From Anaerotignum propionicum (GTDB lineage: Bacteria; Bacillota; Clostridia; Lachnospirales; Anaerotignaceae), in contig NZ_JANGAD010000003.1 in assembly GCF_024461735.1 (NCBI RefSeq), positions 62,001 through 126,000 on the forward strand: a stretch of DNA of 64,000 nucleotides, written 5' to 3'. The notes under the pieces were generated by a model. The model had not been told where the DNA came from, ran no database searches, and saw nothing but the letters and a program-made list of their open reading frames with translations. A program made the position numbers and the translations under genes. Shown one piece after another: positions 9,853 through 19,963 of the stretch (positions are counted from its first letter, which is position 1; every line of letters starts with the position of its first letter).

Positions 9853-10160
9853 CATATTCTCCTATCATATAAGAAAAGAAACCAAAATAAGATTCCACAC
9901 AAGGCATTACTTTTCATGTAAAACCATTTTGCCTTAAAAGGAATAAAATTTTGGTAATCGTCAAAAATTTTTATGGATGACAAAGTCATGGCACCCTTCA
10001 AATAAATACATGGTTTTGTTCCATCTGTCTATAAAACGATAGATTTTATTTATATATCTTTTTCAGCCTTTATCTATTATACCAAGATTCGTATTTTCTG
10101 CAATAAGATTAAGAAAAGTGAAAAAGAATTTTACGATGAGATTTAGATTGGAAAATAAGG
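9853..10160. other. Divergent intergenic region folC/mltG
   Basis: About 300 AT-rich bases with no ORF or RNA that I can support. It should hold the folC promoter on the minus strand, but I see no clear match. Confidence 0.5.
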
Positions 10161-10189
10161 TTGTCGGAAAGGGAATAAAATTGTATAAT
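10161..10189 (+). promoter_or_regulatory. Sigma-A promoter of mltG-trmR-trhP
   Basis: TTGTCG (10161-10166), 17-bp spacer, consensus TATAAT (10184-10189). The expected transcript start near 10196 makes the ATG at 10201 unlikely and supports ATG 10225 for mltG. Confidence 0.75.
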
Positions 10190-10224
10190 AGAACAGATTT
10201 ATGGGGAATGAAAGGAGAACTGCC

Positions 10225-11337
10225 ATGAATGGAAAAATGGATGATAATAGAGGAAGGAAAAGGCAGATAGATAGGCGTAGATTACGGGAAAAAAAGCGTC
10301 GGCGAAATAGAAATATTCGATGGGGAATATTTTTCTTAATAGCAGTGGTAATTGGCCTTCTTTCTTTCGGATTGTTTAAGAGTCTTATGCAATCCTCCGA
10401 GGAACAACCAGTATTAACGGGGGAAACTGTAACAGTTACAATACCCGAAGGGGCATCTACGGCGGATATTGCCCAAATTTTAAAAGAAAATAAACTAATT
10501 AAAAGTGCACTATCCTTCCGTGTGAGTAGTAGACTTGATGGCTTTGATGGTACTTATCGTCAAGGGACTTATGAAATAGATAAAGGTTTAAACGCAACCC
10601 AAATTATGGGGTTGCTGCAAACAGGTATAGTATTAGATGAAATGAAAATTACCATACCCGAAGGTTTTACAACAAAGCAGATTGCTGCAAAAGCAGAAGA
10701 AAAAGGTATTTGTACTGCTGAGGAATTTATGAATGAGTGTAATACAGGAACCTTTGAGTTTGAATTCTTAAAAAATCTTCCGGATAGAGAGTTTAAGTTG
10801 GAGGGATATCTTTTTCCTGACACATACTTTATTAAGGAAGAAACCACTGCTCATCAACTGATTCAAGCAATGTTGAAACGTTTTGAACAAATGTATACAA
10901 AGGAATATCAAAACGCTGTGGCGGCAAGTGGGCATACTTTAGATGAGCTGGTTACAATGGCTTCGATTATTGAAAAAGAAATTAAGGTGGATGAAGAGCG
11001 TCCACGTGCTGCGGGGGTAATTTATAACCGACTAAAAGATGGAATGCCGTTGCAGGTGGATGCCACGGTTTTATATGCCATGGGCATTGTAAAGGAAGAT
11101 ATTTCAACCGTTGATCTACAGGTGGATTCTCCGTATAATACCTATAAAGTGAAAGGACTTCCCGTTGGGCCAATTTCTAACCCTGGAGAATTGTCCTTTA
11201 AAGCAGCCCTTTACCCTGAGGATAATAAATATATTTATTATGTGGTTGAGGCAAAAGGGAAAGATAATCATGTTTTCTGTGAAACTTATGAGGACTTTTT
11301 GAAAGCCAAGGAAAAATATAAGGCTAGCGGAACCTAA
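10225..11337 (+). CDS. mltG: Endolytic transglycosylase MltG (YceG-like)
   Basis: Membrane-anchored enzyme that cleaves nascent peptidoglycan strands and terminates glycan growth. It has a basic cytoplasmic N-terminus, one transmembrane helix (about residues 32-52), a LysM-like region, then the YceG domain. The catalytic glutamate sits in MASIIEKEIKVDEERP (about residue 248), and VDATVLYAMG and the SPYNTYKVKGLPVGPISNPG block are typical. The start at ATG 10225 is set by AAAGGAG at 7-8 bases and by the promoter position. It is first gene of the mltG-trmR-trhP operon, an order also known from Bacillus (yrrL-yrrM-yrrN/O). Confidence 0.93.
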   Translation: MNGKMDDNRGRKRQIDRRRLREKKRRRNRNIRWGIFFLIAVVIGLLSFGLFKSLMQSSEEQPVLTGETVTVTIPEGASTADIAQILKENKLIKSALSFRVSSRLDGFDGTYRQGTYEIDKGLNATQIMGLLQTGIVLDEMKITIPEGFTTKQIAAKAEEKGICTAEEFMNECNTGTFEFEFLKNLPDREFKLEGYLFPDTYFIKEETTAHQLIQAMLKRFEQMYTKEYQNAVAASGHTLDELVTMASIIEKEIKVDEERPRAAGVIYNRLKDGMPLQVDATVLYAMGIVKEDISTVDLQVDSPYNTYKVKGLPVGPISNPGELSFKAALYPEDNKYIYYVVEAKGKDNHVFCETYEDFLKAKEKYKASGT

Positions 11338-11353
11338 TTTAGGAGAGAATAAA

Positions 11354-12040
11354 ATGAATTATGTAACAGATGATACGATGAATACCTTTTTACGCACCAT
11401 ACAACCCATGTATGATGGCGTTTTAGGGGAAATACAAAGGGAAGCAAACGAAGGCAATGTTCCTATTATACCTTTAGAGACAGCAAGACTGATGAGTGTT
11501 TTGCTTTCTCTGAAAAAGCCAAAGCATATATTGGAGATTGGAACGGCTGTTGGTTTTTCTGCAGGGCTCATGAGCAGATATTTACAACCCGGTGGAACAG
11601 TAACCACCATTGACCGTTTTGAGGTTATGCTGAAGGATGCCCGTCCCAATATTAAGCGTATGGGGCTGGAGGATACCATCAAGATTTTAGAGGGGGATGC
11701 GGCAGATATTCTGCCAAATTTAGAGGGCCCCTATGATGTGATATTTTTAGATGCTGCAAAAGGTCAATATCATAGCTTTTTGCCTCATTGTTTACGGTTG
11801 TTGCCCGTTGGGGGGCTTTTGATTGTGGATGACGTTTTACAGGGGGGGACAATTGCTCAAACCCGTTTCAGTGTGCCAAGGAGACAGCGTACCATCCACA
11901 AACGTTTAAGAACATTTTTATGGGAAATTACCCATAACGATGCATTGGAAACCTCGATCATCCCCATTGGCGATGGTATGGCGCTTTGTTATAAAACAAA
12001 GGAAACAGAAGGAGAAATGAAACATGTGGAAATTGAATAA
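11354..12040 (+). CDS. trmR: O-methyltransferase, probable tRNA 5-hydroxyuridine methyltransferase
   Basis: SAM-dependent class I methyltransferase. Motif I EIGTAVGFSAG (about residues 56-66), the acidic TIDRFE loop and DVIFLDAAKGQY (metal/SAM binding) match the YrrM/TrmR O-methyltransferase group, which makes 5-methoxyuridine at tRNA position 34. The assignment is strengthened by the downstream U32 peptidase-like trhP, which installs the hydroxyl that TrmR methylates. The reading frames overlap by 17 bp, suggesting coupled translation. Start ATG 11354 follows AGGAGAG. Confidence 0.82.
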   Translation: MNYVTDDTMNTFLRTIQPMYDGVLGEIQREANEGNVPIIPLETARLMSVLLSLKKPKHILEIGTAVGFSAGLMSRYLQPGGTVTTIDRFEVMLKDARPNIKRMGLEDTIKILEGDAADILPNLEGPYDVIFLDAAKGQYHSFLPHCLRLLPVGGLLIVDDVLQGGTIAQTRFSVPRRQRTIHKRLRTFLWEITHNDALETSIIPIGDGMALCYKTKETEGEMKHVEIE

Positions 12041-13274
12041 ACCGGAGCTTTTGGCTCCTGCGGGGGATTTGGAAAAACTGAAAATTGCGGTGCTGTATGG
12101 TGCCGATGCAGTCTATATTGGCGGCGAGGCATATGGACTGCGTGCTAAGGCGAAAAATTTCGATTTGGATACTATGGCTGAAGGCATTCAATTTGCCCAT
12201 GACCATGGAGCCAAAGTCTATATCACTGCAAATATTTTTGCTCATAATGCAGATTTTGAAGGCATGGCGGAGTATTTTAAGGCAGTGGAAAAAATTGGTG
12301 CAGATGCTTTGATTATTTCAGATTTAGGTGTGTTTTCCGTGGCCAAGGAAGCAGTACCAAATATGGAGATACACGTTTCTACCCAAGCGAATAACACCAA
12401 TTATATGAGTGCTGGCATGTGGTATAAACTTGGGGCGAAGCGAGTTGTGATTGCCAGGGAGCTTTCCTTTGGGGAAGTAAAGCAAATTCGTGAAAATATC
12501 CCTGAGGATATGGATATTGAAGCCTTTGTTCATGGGGCAATGTGCATCTCTTATTCAGGCAGATGCTTGCTGAGTAACTATTTAAGCGGCAGAGATGCAA
12601 ATAAAGGAGCTTGCTCTCATCCTTGCAGATGGAAATACCATTTGGTGGAGGAAACAAGACCCGGTGAATATATGCCTATCGAGGAAAATGAAAGAGGAAC
12701 ATATATTTATAATTCCAAGGATCTTTGCATGATTGAACATATTCCTGATATTTTAGAATCAGGAATTATGAGTCTGAAAATAGAAGGCCGTATGAAGACC
12801 CCCTTTTATGTTGGTACAGTGGTAAAGGCATATCGTCAGGCAATTGATGATTATATGACTTCACCTGATTTATATCGTGAAAAACTGCCTCAGTATTTGG
12901 AAGAGGTGTCTAAGGCAAGCCATAGAGACTATACCGAAGGTTTCTATTATGAAAAACCAAACGGAAACCAGCAGATTTATAATAGCAATACCTATATTCG
13001 TGGGTTTGATTTTGTTGGTATGGTTCAAGAGAATAGCAATCCTGAAACGGGAATTGCAATTGTGGAACAGCGTAATAAATTTAGTGTAGGAGATACCATT
13101 GAGGTTATGCCAGCAAAGGGAAATGCCTTTACCATGAAGGTTTCTAAGATGTGGGATGCAGATGGAAATCCTGTGGAATCAGCACCACACCCTCAGCAAA
13201 TTTTACAAATTTTGTTTGATAGACCAGTGAAAAAGTACGACATGTTGCGCAAAAATGTGTTGGATGCTAAATAA
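12024..13274 (+). CDS. trhP: U32 family tRNA hydroxylation protein
   Basis: Peptidase-U32-like protein that with prephenate-derived chemistry hydroxylates wobble uridine of tRNA (TrhP/YegQ/YrrO group). The U32 signature EAFVHGAMCISYSGRCLLS begins at about residue 167. Further cysteines in the following ACSHPCRW motif complete a probable iron-sulfur site. Length 416 aa is normal. The start ATG 12024 lies inside the trmR reading frame, after a purine-rich GGAG. Neighbouring trmR supports the tRNA-modification role over proteolysis. Confidence 0.87.
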   Translation: MWKLNKPELLAPAGDLEKLKIAVLYGADAVYIGGEAYGLRAKAKNFDLDTMAEGIQFAHDHGAKVYITANIFAHNADFEGMAEYFKAVEKIGADALIISDLGVFSVAKEAVPNMEIHVSTQANNTNYMSAGMWYKLGAKRVVIARELSFGEVKQIRENIPEDMDIEAFVHGAMCISYSGRCLLSNYLSGRDANKGACSHPCRWKYHLVEETRPGEYMPIEENERGTYIYNSKDLCMIEHIPDILESGIMSLKIEGRMKTPFYVGTVVKAYRQAIDDYMTSPDLYREKLPQYLEEVSKASHRDYTEGFYYEKPNGNQQIYNSNTYIRGFDFVGMVQENSNPETGIAIVEQRNKFSVGDTIEVMPAKGNAFTMKVSKMWDADGNPVESAPHPQQILQILFDRPVKKYDMLRKNVLDAK

Positions 13275-13345
13275 AAAACTTGATTTTTGTCACAAATACA
13301 GCTATCCTATAAAGTAGAATTGAGTAAAGGGAAAAGGATAAGCTT

Positions 13346-13774
13346 ATGGAATTAACACAGTGTATCAACTATTTATTGACTACAGCACAGCATTCTGTTT
13401 TTCAGCATCTGAGCTCAAAGTTGTCTGAGTATGACATTACACCATCCCAATATGGTGTTTTAAGTTGCTTGTGGCAAAAGGAGTTTGCTACACCAAAGCA
13501 AATTTCAGAGATTCTCTGCTTGGAAACATCTACTATTTCAGGCGTGCTAGATCGCATGCAGAAAAAAGGTCTGATTGATCGTGTAATCAACAAGGAAGAT
13601 AGACGTGAAGTTAGAGTGGTTCCGACGGAAAAAGGGAAAGCTTTAGAGGCACCTATTGGAAAAATCATTGATGACGTGAATGATGAGGTATTGAAATGCT
13701 TTTCTGCAGAAGAGATTGCGGTGTTGAAGAATTATCTGCGCATTATTGCGGATGGGAATCATTTTGCAGGATAA
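13346..13774 (+). CDS. MarR family transcriptional regulator
   Basis: Winged-helix repressor of 142 aa. The helix-turn-helix TPKQISEILCLETSTISGVLDRMQKKGLI (about residues 51-78) and the wing RVINKEDRREVRVVPTEKGK are standard MarR features. Ligand and targets are unknown; it is not divergent from an obvious transporter. Start ATG 13346 follows a GGGAAAAGG purine run. Confidence 0.88.
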   Translation: MELTQCINYLLTTAQHSVFQHLSSKLSEYDITPSQYGVLSCLWQKEFATPKQISEILCLETSTISGVLDRMQKKGLIDRVINKEDRREVRVVPTEKGKALEAPIGKIIDDVNDEVLKCFSAEEIAVLKNYLRIIADGNHFAG

Positions 13775-13782
13775 ATTAGAAA

Positions 13783-13808
13783 GGTAGGTCTTTTGACCTG
13801 CTTTTTTT
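13783..13808 (+). terminator. Terminator after the MarR gene
   Basis: Stem GTAGGTC/GACCTGC (one G-U) with a TTTT loop, followed by TTTTTTT. Confidence 0.85.
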
Positions 13809-14051
13809 ATTTTAATGATTTATTGCTAATATGTATCAGGGCAATGCCCTGTTTTAATCCTTTAATGCAGTGTTAAGCTTTTTCAACGCTTTTTTTTCTA
13901 TTCGTGATACGTACGCTTCTGTTACGGAAGGGCTAAAATTCTATTCATTATAATATAAATTAAATACAAAAATTTTAAACGTATTTGAATTGAAGATTTG
14001 GAATTTTATTACTATTTTTCATTAAGCAGGGATTTTTCGATGTTTTTTCTG

Positions 14052-14080
14052 TTGTTTTATGCAAAAAGTTTTGTTACAAT
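14052..14080 (+). promoter_or_regulatory. Putative promoter of the type IV pilus operon
   Basis: TTGTTT (14052-14057), 17-bp spacer, TACAAT (14075-14080), 80 bp before the giant prepilin start. The rest of 13809-14051 is AT-rich and shows no gene. I see no c-di-GMP riboswitch here, although such elements control pili in some clostridia. Confidence 0.5.
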
Positions 14081-14161
14081 GTGGATGAGATTATTGTAAC
14101 TACTGATTGAAATTTACTGCTGTAAGTTGCCAATCATTTCATGGAAAAGGGAGTGAGTGCA

Positions 14162-17100
14162 ATGATGGAAAAGTTTTCAAAAAGAGTAAAAAAAGGATAT
14201 ACCCTTATAGAAATGCTGGTTGCAGTTGGAATACTCATCGTCATTTGCGCCATTGCCATACCGGCGGTAGCCGGCCTTAGAAGAAGCCTTGAGATAACAA
14301 AGTATGATGATGTTGCAAGGCAGATTTATTTGGTTTCTCAAAATAAGCTTACAACCATGAAAGCTGTGGGAACACTAAATACGTTTTGTGAAAAGGTTGA
14401 GAAGGATGTAGATTATTCCAAAAGAAAATTAGGATTTTTAGGCAAAGAACCTCAAGATTATGATGGAGAAACAGATGATTGGAAAAAACTTTATTATTTT
14501 ACAGATACGGATACTGTTTTTATTAATTATATAATAGGTAATGATTCCATTTTAAATGCATCCTTAGAATCTGGTGGGCATTATTTGGTAGAGTTGGATC
14601 CAGAAACAGGGGATGTCTACGGCGTTTTTTATGGAGAAGAAGCTTTTACATATGATGATATAATGGCACTTGCTTCAAGAAGTAAAAGTGATCGAAAAGA
14701 GAAAATGATAGGCTATTATGGGGGGATTTCAGAGCTTTCCCAAGGCATTGGTCTGCCGGATAAATTTGAACCCACTGTAAATGTGGTAAATAAAGAGGAT
14801 TTATATCTTGATATTGAATGCAGTGGCATGAGAAAACTGATTAAAAATGCCGAGAATATCCTTTTGTCTGTGACCATTACAGATGAGAGCTTTAGACCTG
14901 ATGATGGATCTAACCACTCCTTTACCATTGAATTGAAAGGTGGTAAAGATTTTTGGATTAGCAATGATAAGGCAAAAGTTCAAGTTCTTTTGGATAGTGT
15001 TCGTGGAGGAATGGAGAGCTTTCAGAATATTACCAGAGGTAAACTGACACCAGGTGATAACATTACTGCAACAGTGACAATGACTTATGCCAAAGAGGGT
15101 CTTACTGTTACCGGTAGTGCAGTCGCACCCGTTACAAACAGCCTTTTTGCATCAAAAGACGAGGATGGAAATTTGGCTGTTTCCAGTGTACGCCATTTAA
15201 ACAATTTAAGAGCATCAAGCTATTCTGCCACAGGTAAAGATGGACTTATTATTACCCAGACAAGTGCAATTGACTATGATTATAGCAAATGGCCTGCCGG
15301 TTCCATGATTAGTAGTTATGATACTAGCCAGAAACCCTATTCAGATACCTTTGCTCCCATTGCAAACCCATCATTATTTGATGGAATAACATTCAATGGA
15401 AGTAATAATGAAATTCGGAATTTTAAGATAGCAGGAACGAATAATATTGGCTTGTTTAGCCAGCTGAAAGATTGTGCTTTCATGAATATGAAGCTGGTAG
15501 ATTTTAGTGTTTCAGGGAGCGCCTATGTTGGCGCACTGGCGGGGCAAATGCAAGGAGGAAGCATAACCAATTGTGGGGTTTATCTTACAACAAAGGATGA
15601 ATATAACCGCCCTCTTACAGATATGGCTGACCGCGTTGCGCGCTACCGCGTTAGTGGAACGGATTATGTTGGTGGTTTGGTTGGTCGAATCAGCGGTGCC
15701 ACATCCACAAAAGGCTCATTTGCCGCAATCAATGTTGCGGGTAATGCTTATGTAGGGGGATTTTGTGGCGAATACAGCAATGGATTGATATCCGATTCAT
15801 ATGCTTCGGGTAAGGTGAATGCAACAGGAAGCTATGCTGGAGGTTTTGCAGGAAGAACTGCAAATACATCTATGAATGGTTGCTACTCCACCTCTGATGT
15901 GACTGCTCAGTGGTATGCAGGGGGATTGGTGGGAAGTGCAGCCAATGGAACGATTGCGGATTGCAGTGCCTATGGCATGGTGCAAAGAGGGGATAATCTT
16001 ATAGATAAAGCTACTTCGGGTGGGTTAGCTGGAACCTCTACTGCAACCTTTCGCAATTGTAATTTTTTAAGACAGGCAAATTATAATTATGATTATACGA
16101 TTAGTTATGCTGGTGTTCAGCCAAAAGGATTTCCAGATCTAAAGGTTTTGGGGAACCTTGATAGTAATTGCTACCCATATAGTGATGCTTTGGTTGGTAA
16201 CAGTATCCCTTTTAAAATGGTACATAGAGAGGATGGAACAATTTTACCTCATTATGGAGATTGGCCTGCGGAGTTAAAATTGCAGACATCATTGGTTTAT
16301 TATGAAAGATATGCAAATGCCGATGCAGAGGGAAACTATTATGGCTATTATGCAGAAACAAGCTTAACGGCGGAAGGGGATAGTTTTGACACAGGGGATA
16401 TTAATAGCTGGAAACTAAATACCTTGCGGCAAGAACCTTGTGTAGAGGATGGATATGCCATCATGACAATCTATTCTTTGACGGAATTCAATTATGTACT
16501 AAATTCAAATAAAATAGAAACAGCTAATATAACCGATACCCAGAGTGCCGGTACAGCAAAAAGAATTACCGATAAGGTTTCTTTACAGTTTTCAAATACG
16601 GCAGATGGAGCAAAGTATACCATTTCTAATGCCAAGGTTTTCCGCCTTCCTTTTGCATTGCAAATGACTGATAGAAATACCGCGGCAAGATTTTATGACC
16701 GCTTGACCATAACAGGCTATATTGATGGAAAAGCAATGTTTGAGGACTATACCTTTTTCTATTGTCCTGACTTTGCAAAGAATGCAATCAATCCCGATAT
16801 CAGCACAACTGCGGCTGCGGTTCCGAAAAACCCAACGGGGGAGAGTCGCCCTATTTCCGTTAGAAGTCCAAGACATATTAATGCTTTGGCCCGTGCCGCC
16901 TATTATTGGAACACCACAAAATGGACGGATAGTAAAGATACACGGTATTATTATAGACAGGAAAATGATATTGATTTTGGGGCCTATACAAAGACATACT
17001 GCGGAATAAGCTATAACCTGATGGATACCGCAAGTGGGAATGCATATCGAAACAGACCCATAGGGCGTCCCAATTCTCAAGCATTTACAGATCCAACGGG

Positions 17101-19939
17101 TGCAACCTATACACCAAGCAACTTTAGAAATGTTTATGATGGCCAAGGATACTCGATTATTGATTATCGCTGTGTTACTACAAATGAGGATAGATATCAA
17201 TTCACAGGTCTTTTTGGTGAGGTGCAGGGTGCAACATTGAAAAACATTGTCATGATTGCTTCTGATCCCGAGAATAAATCAGGTTATGTGATCTCTGAAT
17301 ACAACGATGGTGGTTCACATCATCCAGGGGTAGGCGCTTTGGCAGGGTTGGTATACGTTGGGGTAAAAGGGAGCGATGATAATGAGCAATATCGAAATGA
17401 TGATACATATTCTTATGCATCTGTTAAGAATTGCTCTGTAACTGGATATACAGTAAGCTATGCTCCAAAAAGCAACGCCAAGTTGCCTTGTGCTGTGGGT
17501 GGTTTAGTAGGTTATAACTTTGGTAGAATCGAAAATAGCAGTGCTGTAAGCAAGCTGGTTACTGCGGAACGAAGCTCCAATGTAGCTCGCTATATTGGTG
17601 GTTTGGTGGGCTCCATCAATGGTAGAGGGACGATTACAAATTGCTATAGCGGTGGTACTGTAACAGCCTCGGACAGTTCCTCCTCCAACACCTATTTGGC
17701 AGGAATTTGTGCCGGATTTGATAATATTTATGGTATTTATGACAATCAAGCTAGCAGTAGAAATATGGTTATTTCCAATGTATATACTTATTGCAACTGG
17801 GATAAAAATGATATAAAAGGTGTTCCTTATGCTGTAATCAATAAACAGGATAATATAAAGCTTGTTAATGGTTACTACTTAACGAACACTGTGGGGACAG
17901 GAGTAACCTTAAGTGGAACCACATCAGGAAAGGATTTCTCGGTTAATAAATTGAATTATGCACAGCTATGTTCATTATCCATTCCAGCAAGCAAAGATAG
18001 TGCAACTGGCGTAGATGCAAGAGGTTCCGGTCGTGCAACCTCGGGGAATACTTATCCGTGGTCTCCATCATTAGATTCTGTGGCTTATTCTTACCCTGCA
18101 TTGGTTATTGATCCAAGAGAAAAAACCACTACCTATGTTCATTATGGAGATTGGTATTACGAGTCAACAAAGAAGGATTCCGGATATTTGACGTATTATG
18201 AGCTGTATTCCGATGGTACTTTTGCTACCAGCTATATCAATGAAAAGAATACACTTGCTTATGTGGGAAGTTTTGATACAACCAACAGCAAAACCATCGA
18301 AAGTGCTGGTTATGGCATCCTTCGGCTGTTTGAGGATATAGGAACCTTTAAAGCTAATGGTCAGACTCTTCAGCTGGAGTCTATTCTAAAAAGCAATATT
18401 GCGGTAGGGAATGGTATCTATAATTTATATAGCCTTAGTGTAACAAGCTTGGGTTTATTGAAAGCTGAGAACAATATGGTAAGCAAGGAAGTGCAATTTG
18501 GGTTTGATGAAACAGAGGATTCTATCAGAACCCCTAGGACACGAACAATTCATGTAAATGGAGCCTTTGCAGATACTCTTTCCACAACAGCTTTGCAGGC
18601 CGCTCCTGAGGCGCCTCTTAAGGTGCGAACAGCCCAGCAGCTTCAAAATATGACCTCCGCAAGCAATGGATGGTATATTAAGCTGGATCATGATGTTTTG
18701 GCTGACGCAATGACAGGTGGGATTAACAATGCAGGGTACACATTTGATGGTGGATACCTTTCAGGGGGCACTGCTAAAGATTTCAATGGATATAGAACGG
18801 GAAGTAATGGTAACCACGTTTTCGGTTTGGCAAAGCCTTTGTTTGATACTATTGCGGCAAATGGCAGTGTGAAGAATTTGGCTTTAATCGGAATAGACAT
18901 GAGCAGTTCTTCAGATGGATTAGCGGCTGTAGCCAAAACCAACAATGGAACTATTAAAAATTGTTTTGCTACGGGCACAATTAATACAACCACTACTAGC
19001 TTGGGTAGTGCAGGTATGGTTGGCCAAAACTTCGGTACTATTACAAATTCTTATGGGAATGTAGCGATTTCCAGTGTGAAAGGTGAAGCGGCAGGCTTTG
19101 TACTTAGAAACAGTGGAACCATAAACAATTGCTATGCCTTAGGCCAAGTGCAGTCTGCCAATGCAGTTGCTTCTGGTTTTATTGGAAGAACTTCTTCTGG
19201 TTCTAATGTTCAGAGTTGCTATACCCTTGCCAGCGTGTCAGGAACCCAAAGCTATGGGTTTGTTCCAACAGGTTCTACGGGCATTACCACAGCAACGTGT
19301 TATTGGGCAAAGGATAAAACCATAAATAATGCTATTTCGAACTCAGGTGGAACAAGTAAATCCTTGGCTCAGTTGAAAACAGTATTTACCTCCGGAGCTT
19401 GGACAACAAGCAACACAAGTGCAACATGGAGCAATATCATGAGTGGCGCTTACCCTTATCCCAGACTTTCAGCCTTGGATCACTGTGGTGATTGGCCTAT
19501 CGGAATTAGCGGGAAGGTTGGAGCGATTAAGTTATATAGTAAATCAAGCTGGTATAGAACGGACTATTATGCAAACGGTGTAGTGGTGAATTTAGAAGAT
19601 AATCAAACGACTCGATTTGATGCACCTTCGGATGCAAGAGGCGATTCAAGGTATGGGCTAGTTTTTGACAGTGCTTTTGCAGATGATTTATCAAGTTGGG
19701 AGGCAATATTTACATATAATTATAATTACAATTATAATTGGGTGTATACGGATACTGTTTCATTGTCAAATAACTCTTATGTTTTGCTAAGAAATACAAA
19801 TGCAGATGGACTGACATTAAATGTTTTTTCCCTTAATGATTATTGGTATACTTTAAATAATGTAACAGTTAGAAATAAAATAGATGGTACAGAATATGTA
19901 TTTTATTACAACAGCAATACAAATACATTTACCTATTAG
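14162..19939 (+). CDS. Giant type IV prepilin-like GLUG-repeat adhesin (about 1925 aa)
   Basis: The N-terminus is a class III prepilin signal: KKG followed by YTLIEMLVAVGILIVICAIAIPAV, with Glu at mature position 5, so PilD should cleave after the glycine. The remaining roughly 1900 residues form an extracellular region with three broadly repeated units. Each has GLUG-like motifs (xGGLVGxxxGxIxNCxSxG) at about residues 460-650, 1090-1190 and 1590-1710, each followed by a YPY/HYGDW block (GDW at about 700, 1330 and 1775). It is some ten times larger than a normal pilin, so a tip-located adhesin is likely. GGGAG 8 bases before ATG 14162 sets the start; the upstream ATG at 14141 lacks a site. 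First gene of the pilus operon. Confidence 0.85.
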   Translation: MMEKFSKRVKKGYTLIEMLVAVGILIVICAIAIPAVAGLRRSLEITKYDDVARQIYLVSQNKLTTMKAVGTLNTFCEKVEKDVDYSKRKLGFLGKEPQDYDGETDDWKKLYYFTDTDTVFINYIIGNDSILNASLESGGHYLVELDPETGDVYGVFYGEEAFTYDDIMALASRSKSDRKEKMIGYYGGISELSQGIGLPDKFEPTVNVVNKEDLYLDIECSGMRKLIKNAENILLSVTITDESFRPDDGSNHSFTIELKGGKDFWISNDKAKVQVLLDSVRGGMESFQNITRGKLTPGDNITATVTMTYAKEGLTVTGSAVAPVTNSLFASKDEDGNLAVSSVRHLNNLRASSYSATGKDGLIITQTSAIDYDYSKWPAGSMISSYDTSQKPYSDTFAPIANPSLFDGITFNGSNNEIRNFKIAGTNNIGLFSQLKDCAFMNMKLVDFSVSGSAYVGALAGQMQGGSITNCGVYLTTKDEYNRPLTDMADRVARYRVSGTDYVGGLVGRISGATSTKGSFAAINVAGNAYVGGFCGEYSNGLISDSYASGKVNATGSYAGGFAGRTANTSMNGCYSTSDVTAQWYAGGLVGSAANGTIADCSAYGMVQRGDNLIDKATSGGLAGTSTATFRNCNFLRQANYNYDYTISYAGVQPKGFPDLKVLGNLDSNCYPYSDALVGNSIPFKMVHREDGTILPHYGDWPAELKLQTSLVYYERYANADAEGNYYGYYAETSLTAEGDSFDTGDINSWKLNTLRQEPCVEDGYAIMTIYSLTEFNYVLNSNKIETANITDTQSAGTAKRITDKVSLQFSNTADGAKYTISNAKVFRLPFALQMTDRNTAARFYDRLTITGYIDGKAMFEDYTFFYCPDFAKNAINPDISTTAAAVPKNPTGESRPISVRSPRHINALARAAYYWNTTKWTDSKDTRYYYRQENDIDFGAYTKTYCGISYNLMDTASGNAYRNRPIGRPNSQAFTDPTGATYTPSNFRNVYDGQGYSIIDYRCVTTNEDRYQFTGLFGEVQGATLKNIVMIASDPENKSGYVISEYNDGGSHHPGVGALAGLVYVGVKGSDDNEQYRNDDTYSYASVKNCSVTGYTVSYAPKSNAKLPCAVGGLVGYNFGRIENSSAVSKLVTAERSSNVARYIGGLVGSINGRGTITNCYSGGTVTASDSSSSNTYLAGICAGFDNIYGIYDNQASSRNMVISNVYTYCNWDKNDIKGVPYAVINKQDNIKLVNGYYLTNTVGTGVTLSGTTSGKDFSVNKLNYAQLCSLSIPASKDSATGVDARGSGRATSGNTYPWSPSLDSVAYSYPALVIDPREKTTTYVHYGDWYYESTKKDSGYLTYYELYSDGTFATSYINEKNTLAYVGSFDTTNSKTIESAGYGILRLFEDIGTFKANGQTLQLESILKSNIAVGNGIYNLYSLSVTSLGLLKAENNMVSKEVQFGFDETEDSIRTPRTRTIHVNGAFADTLSTTALQAAPEAPLKVRTAQQLQNMTSASNGWYIKLDHDVLADAMTGGINNAGYTFDGGYLSGGTAKDFNGYRTGSNGNHVFGLAKPLFDTIAANGSVKNLALIGIDMSSSSDGLAAVAKTNNGTIKNCFATGTINTTTTSLGSAGMVGQNFGTITNSYGNVAISSVKGEAAGFVLRNSGTINNCYALGQVQSANAVASGFIGRTSSGSNVQSCYTLASVSGTQSYGFVPTGSTGITTATCYWAKDKTINNAISNSGGTSKSLAQLKTVFTSGAWTTSNTSATWSNIMSGAYPYPRLSALDHCGDWPIGISGKVGAIKLYSKSSWYRTDYYANGVVVNLEDNQTTRFDAPSDARGDSRYGLVFDSAFADDLSSWEAIFTYNYNYNYNWVYTDTVSLSNNSYVLLRNTNADGLTLNVFSLNDYWYTLNNVTVRNKIDGTEYVFYYNSNTNTFTY

Positions 19940-19963
19940 CCCGTCAACCAAAGAGGTGCTTTT

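Noticed and set aside
16592..17200. Long antisense reading frame of 202 codons within the giant prepilin gene.
   Set aside because: It is a shadow of the repetitive Gly/Asn-rich coding strand, has no ribosome-binding site and resembles no family.
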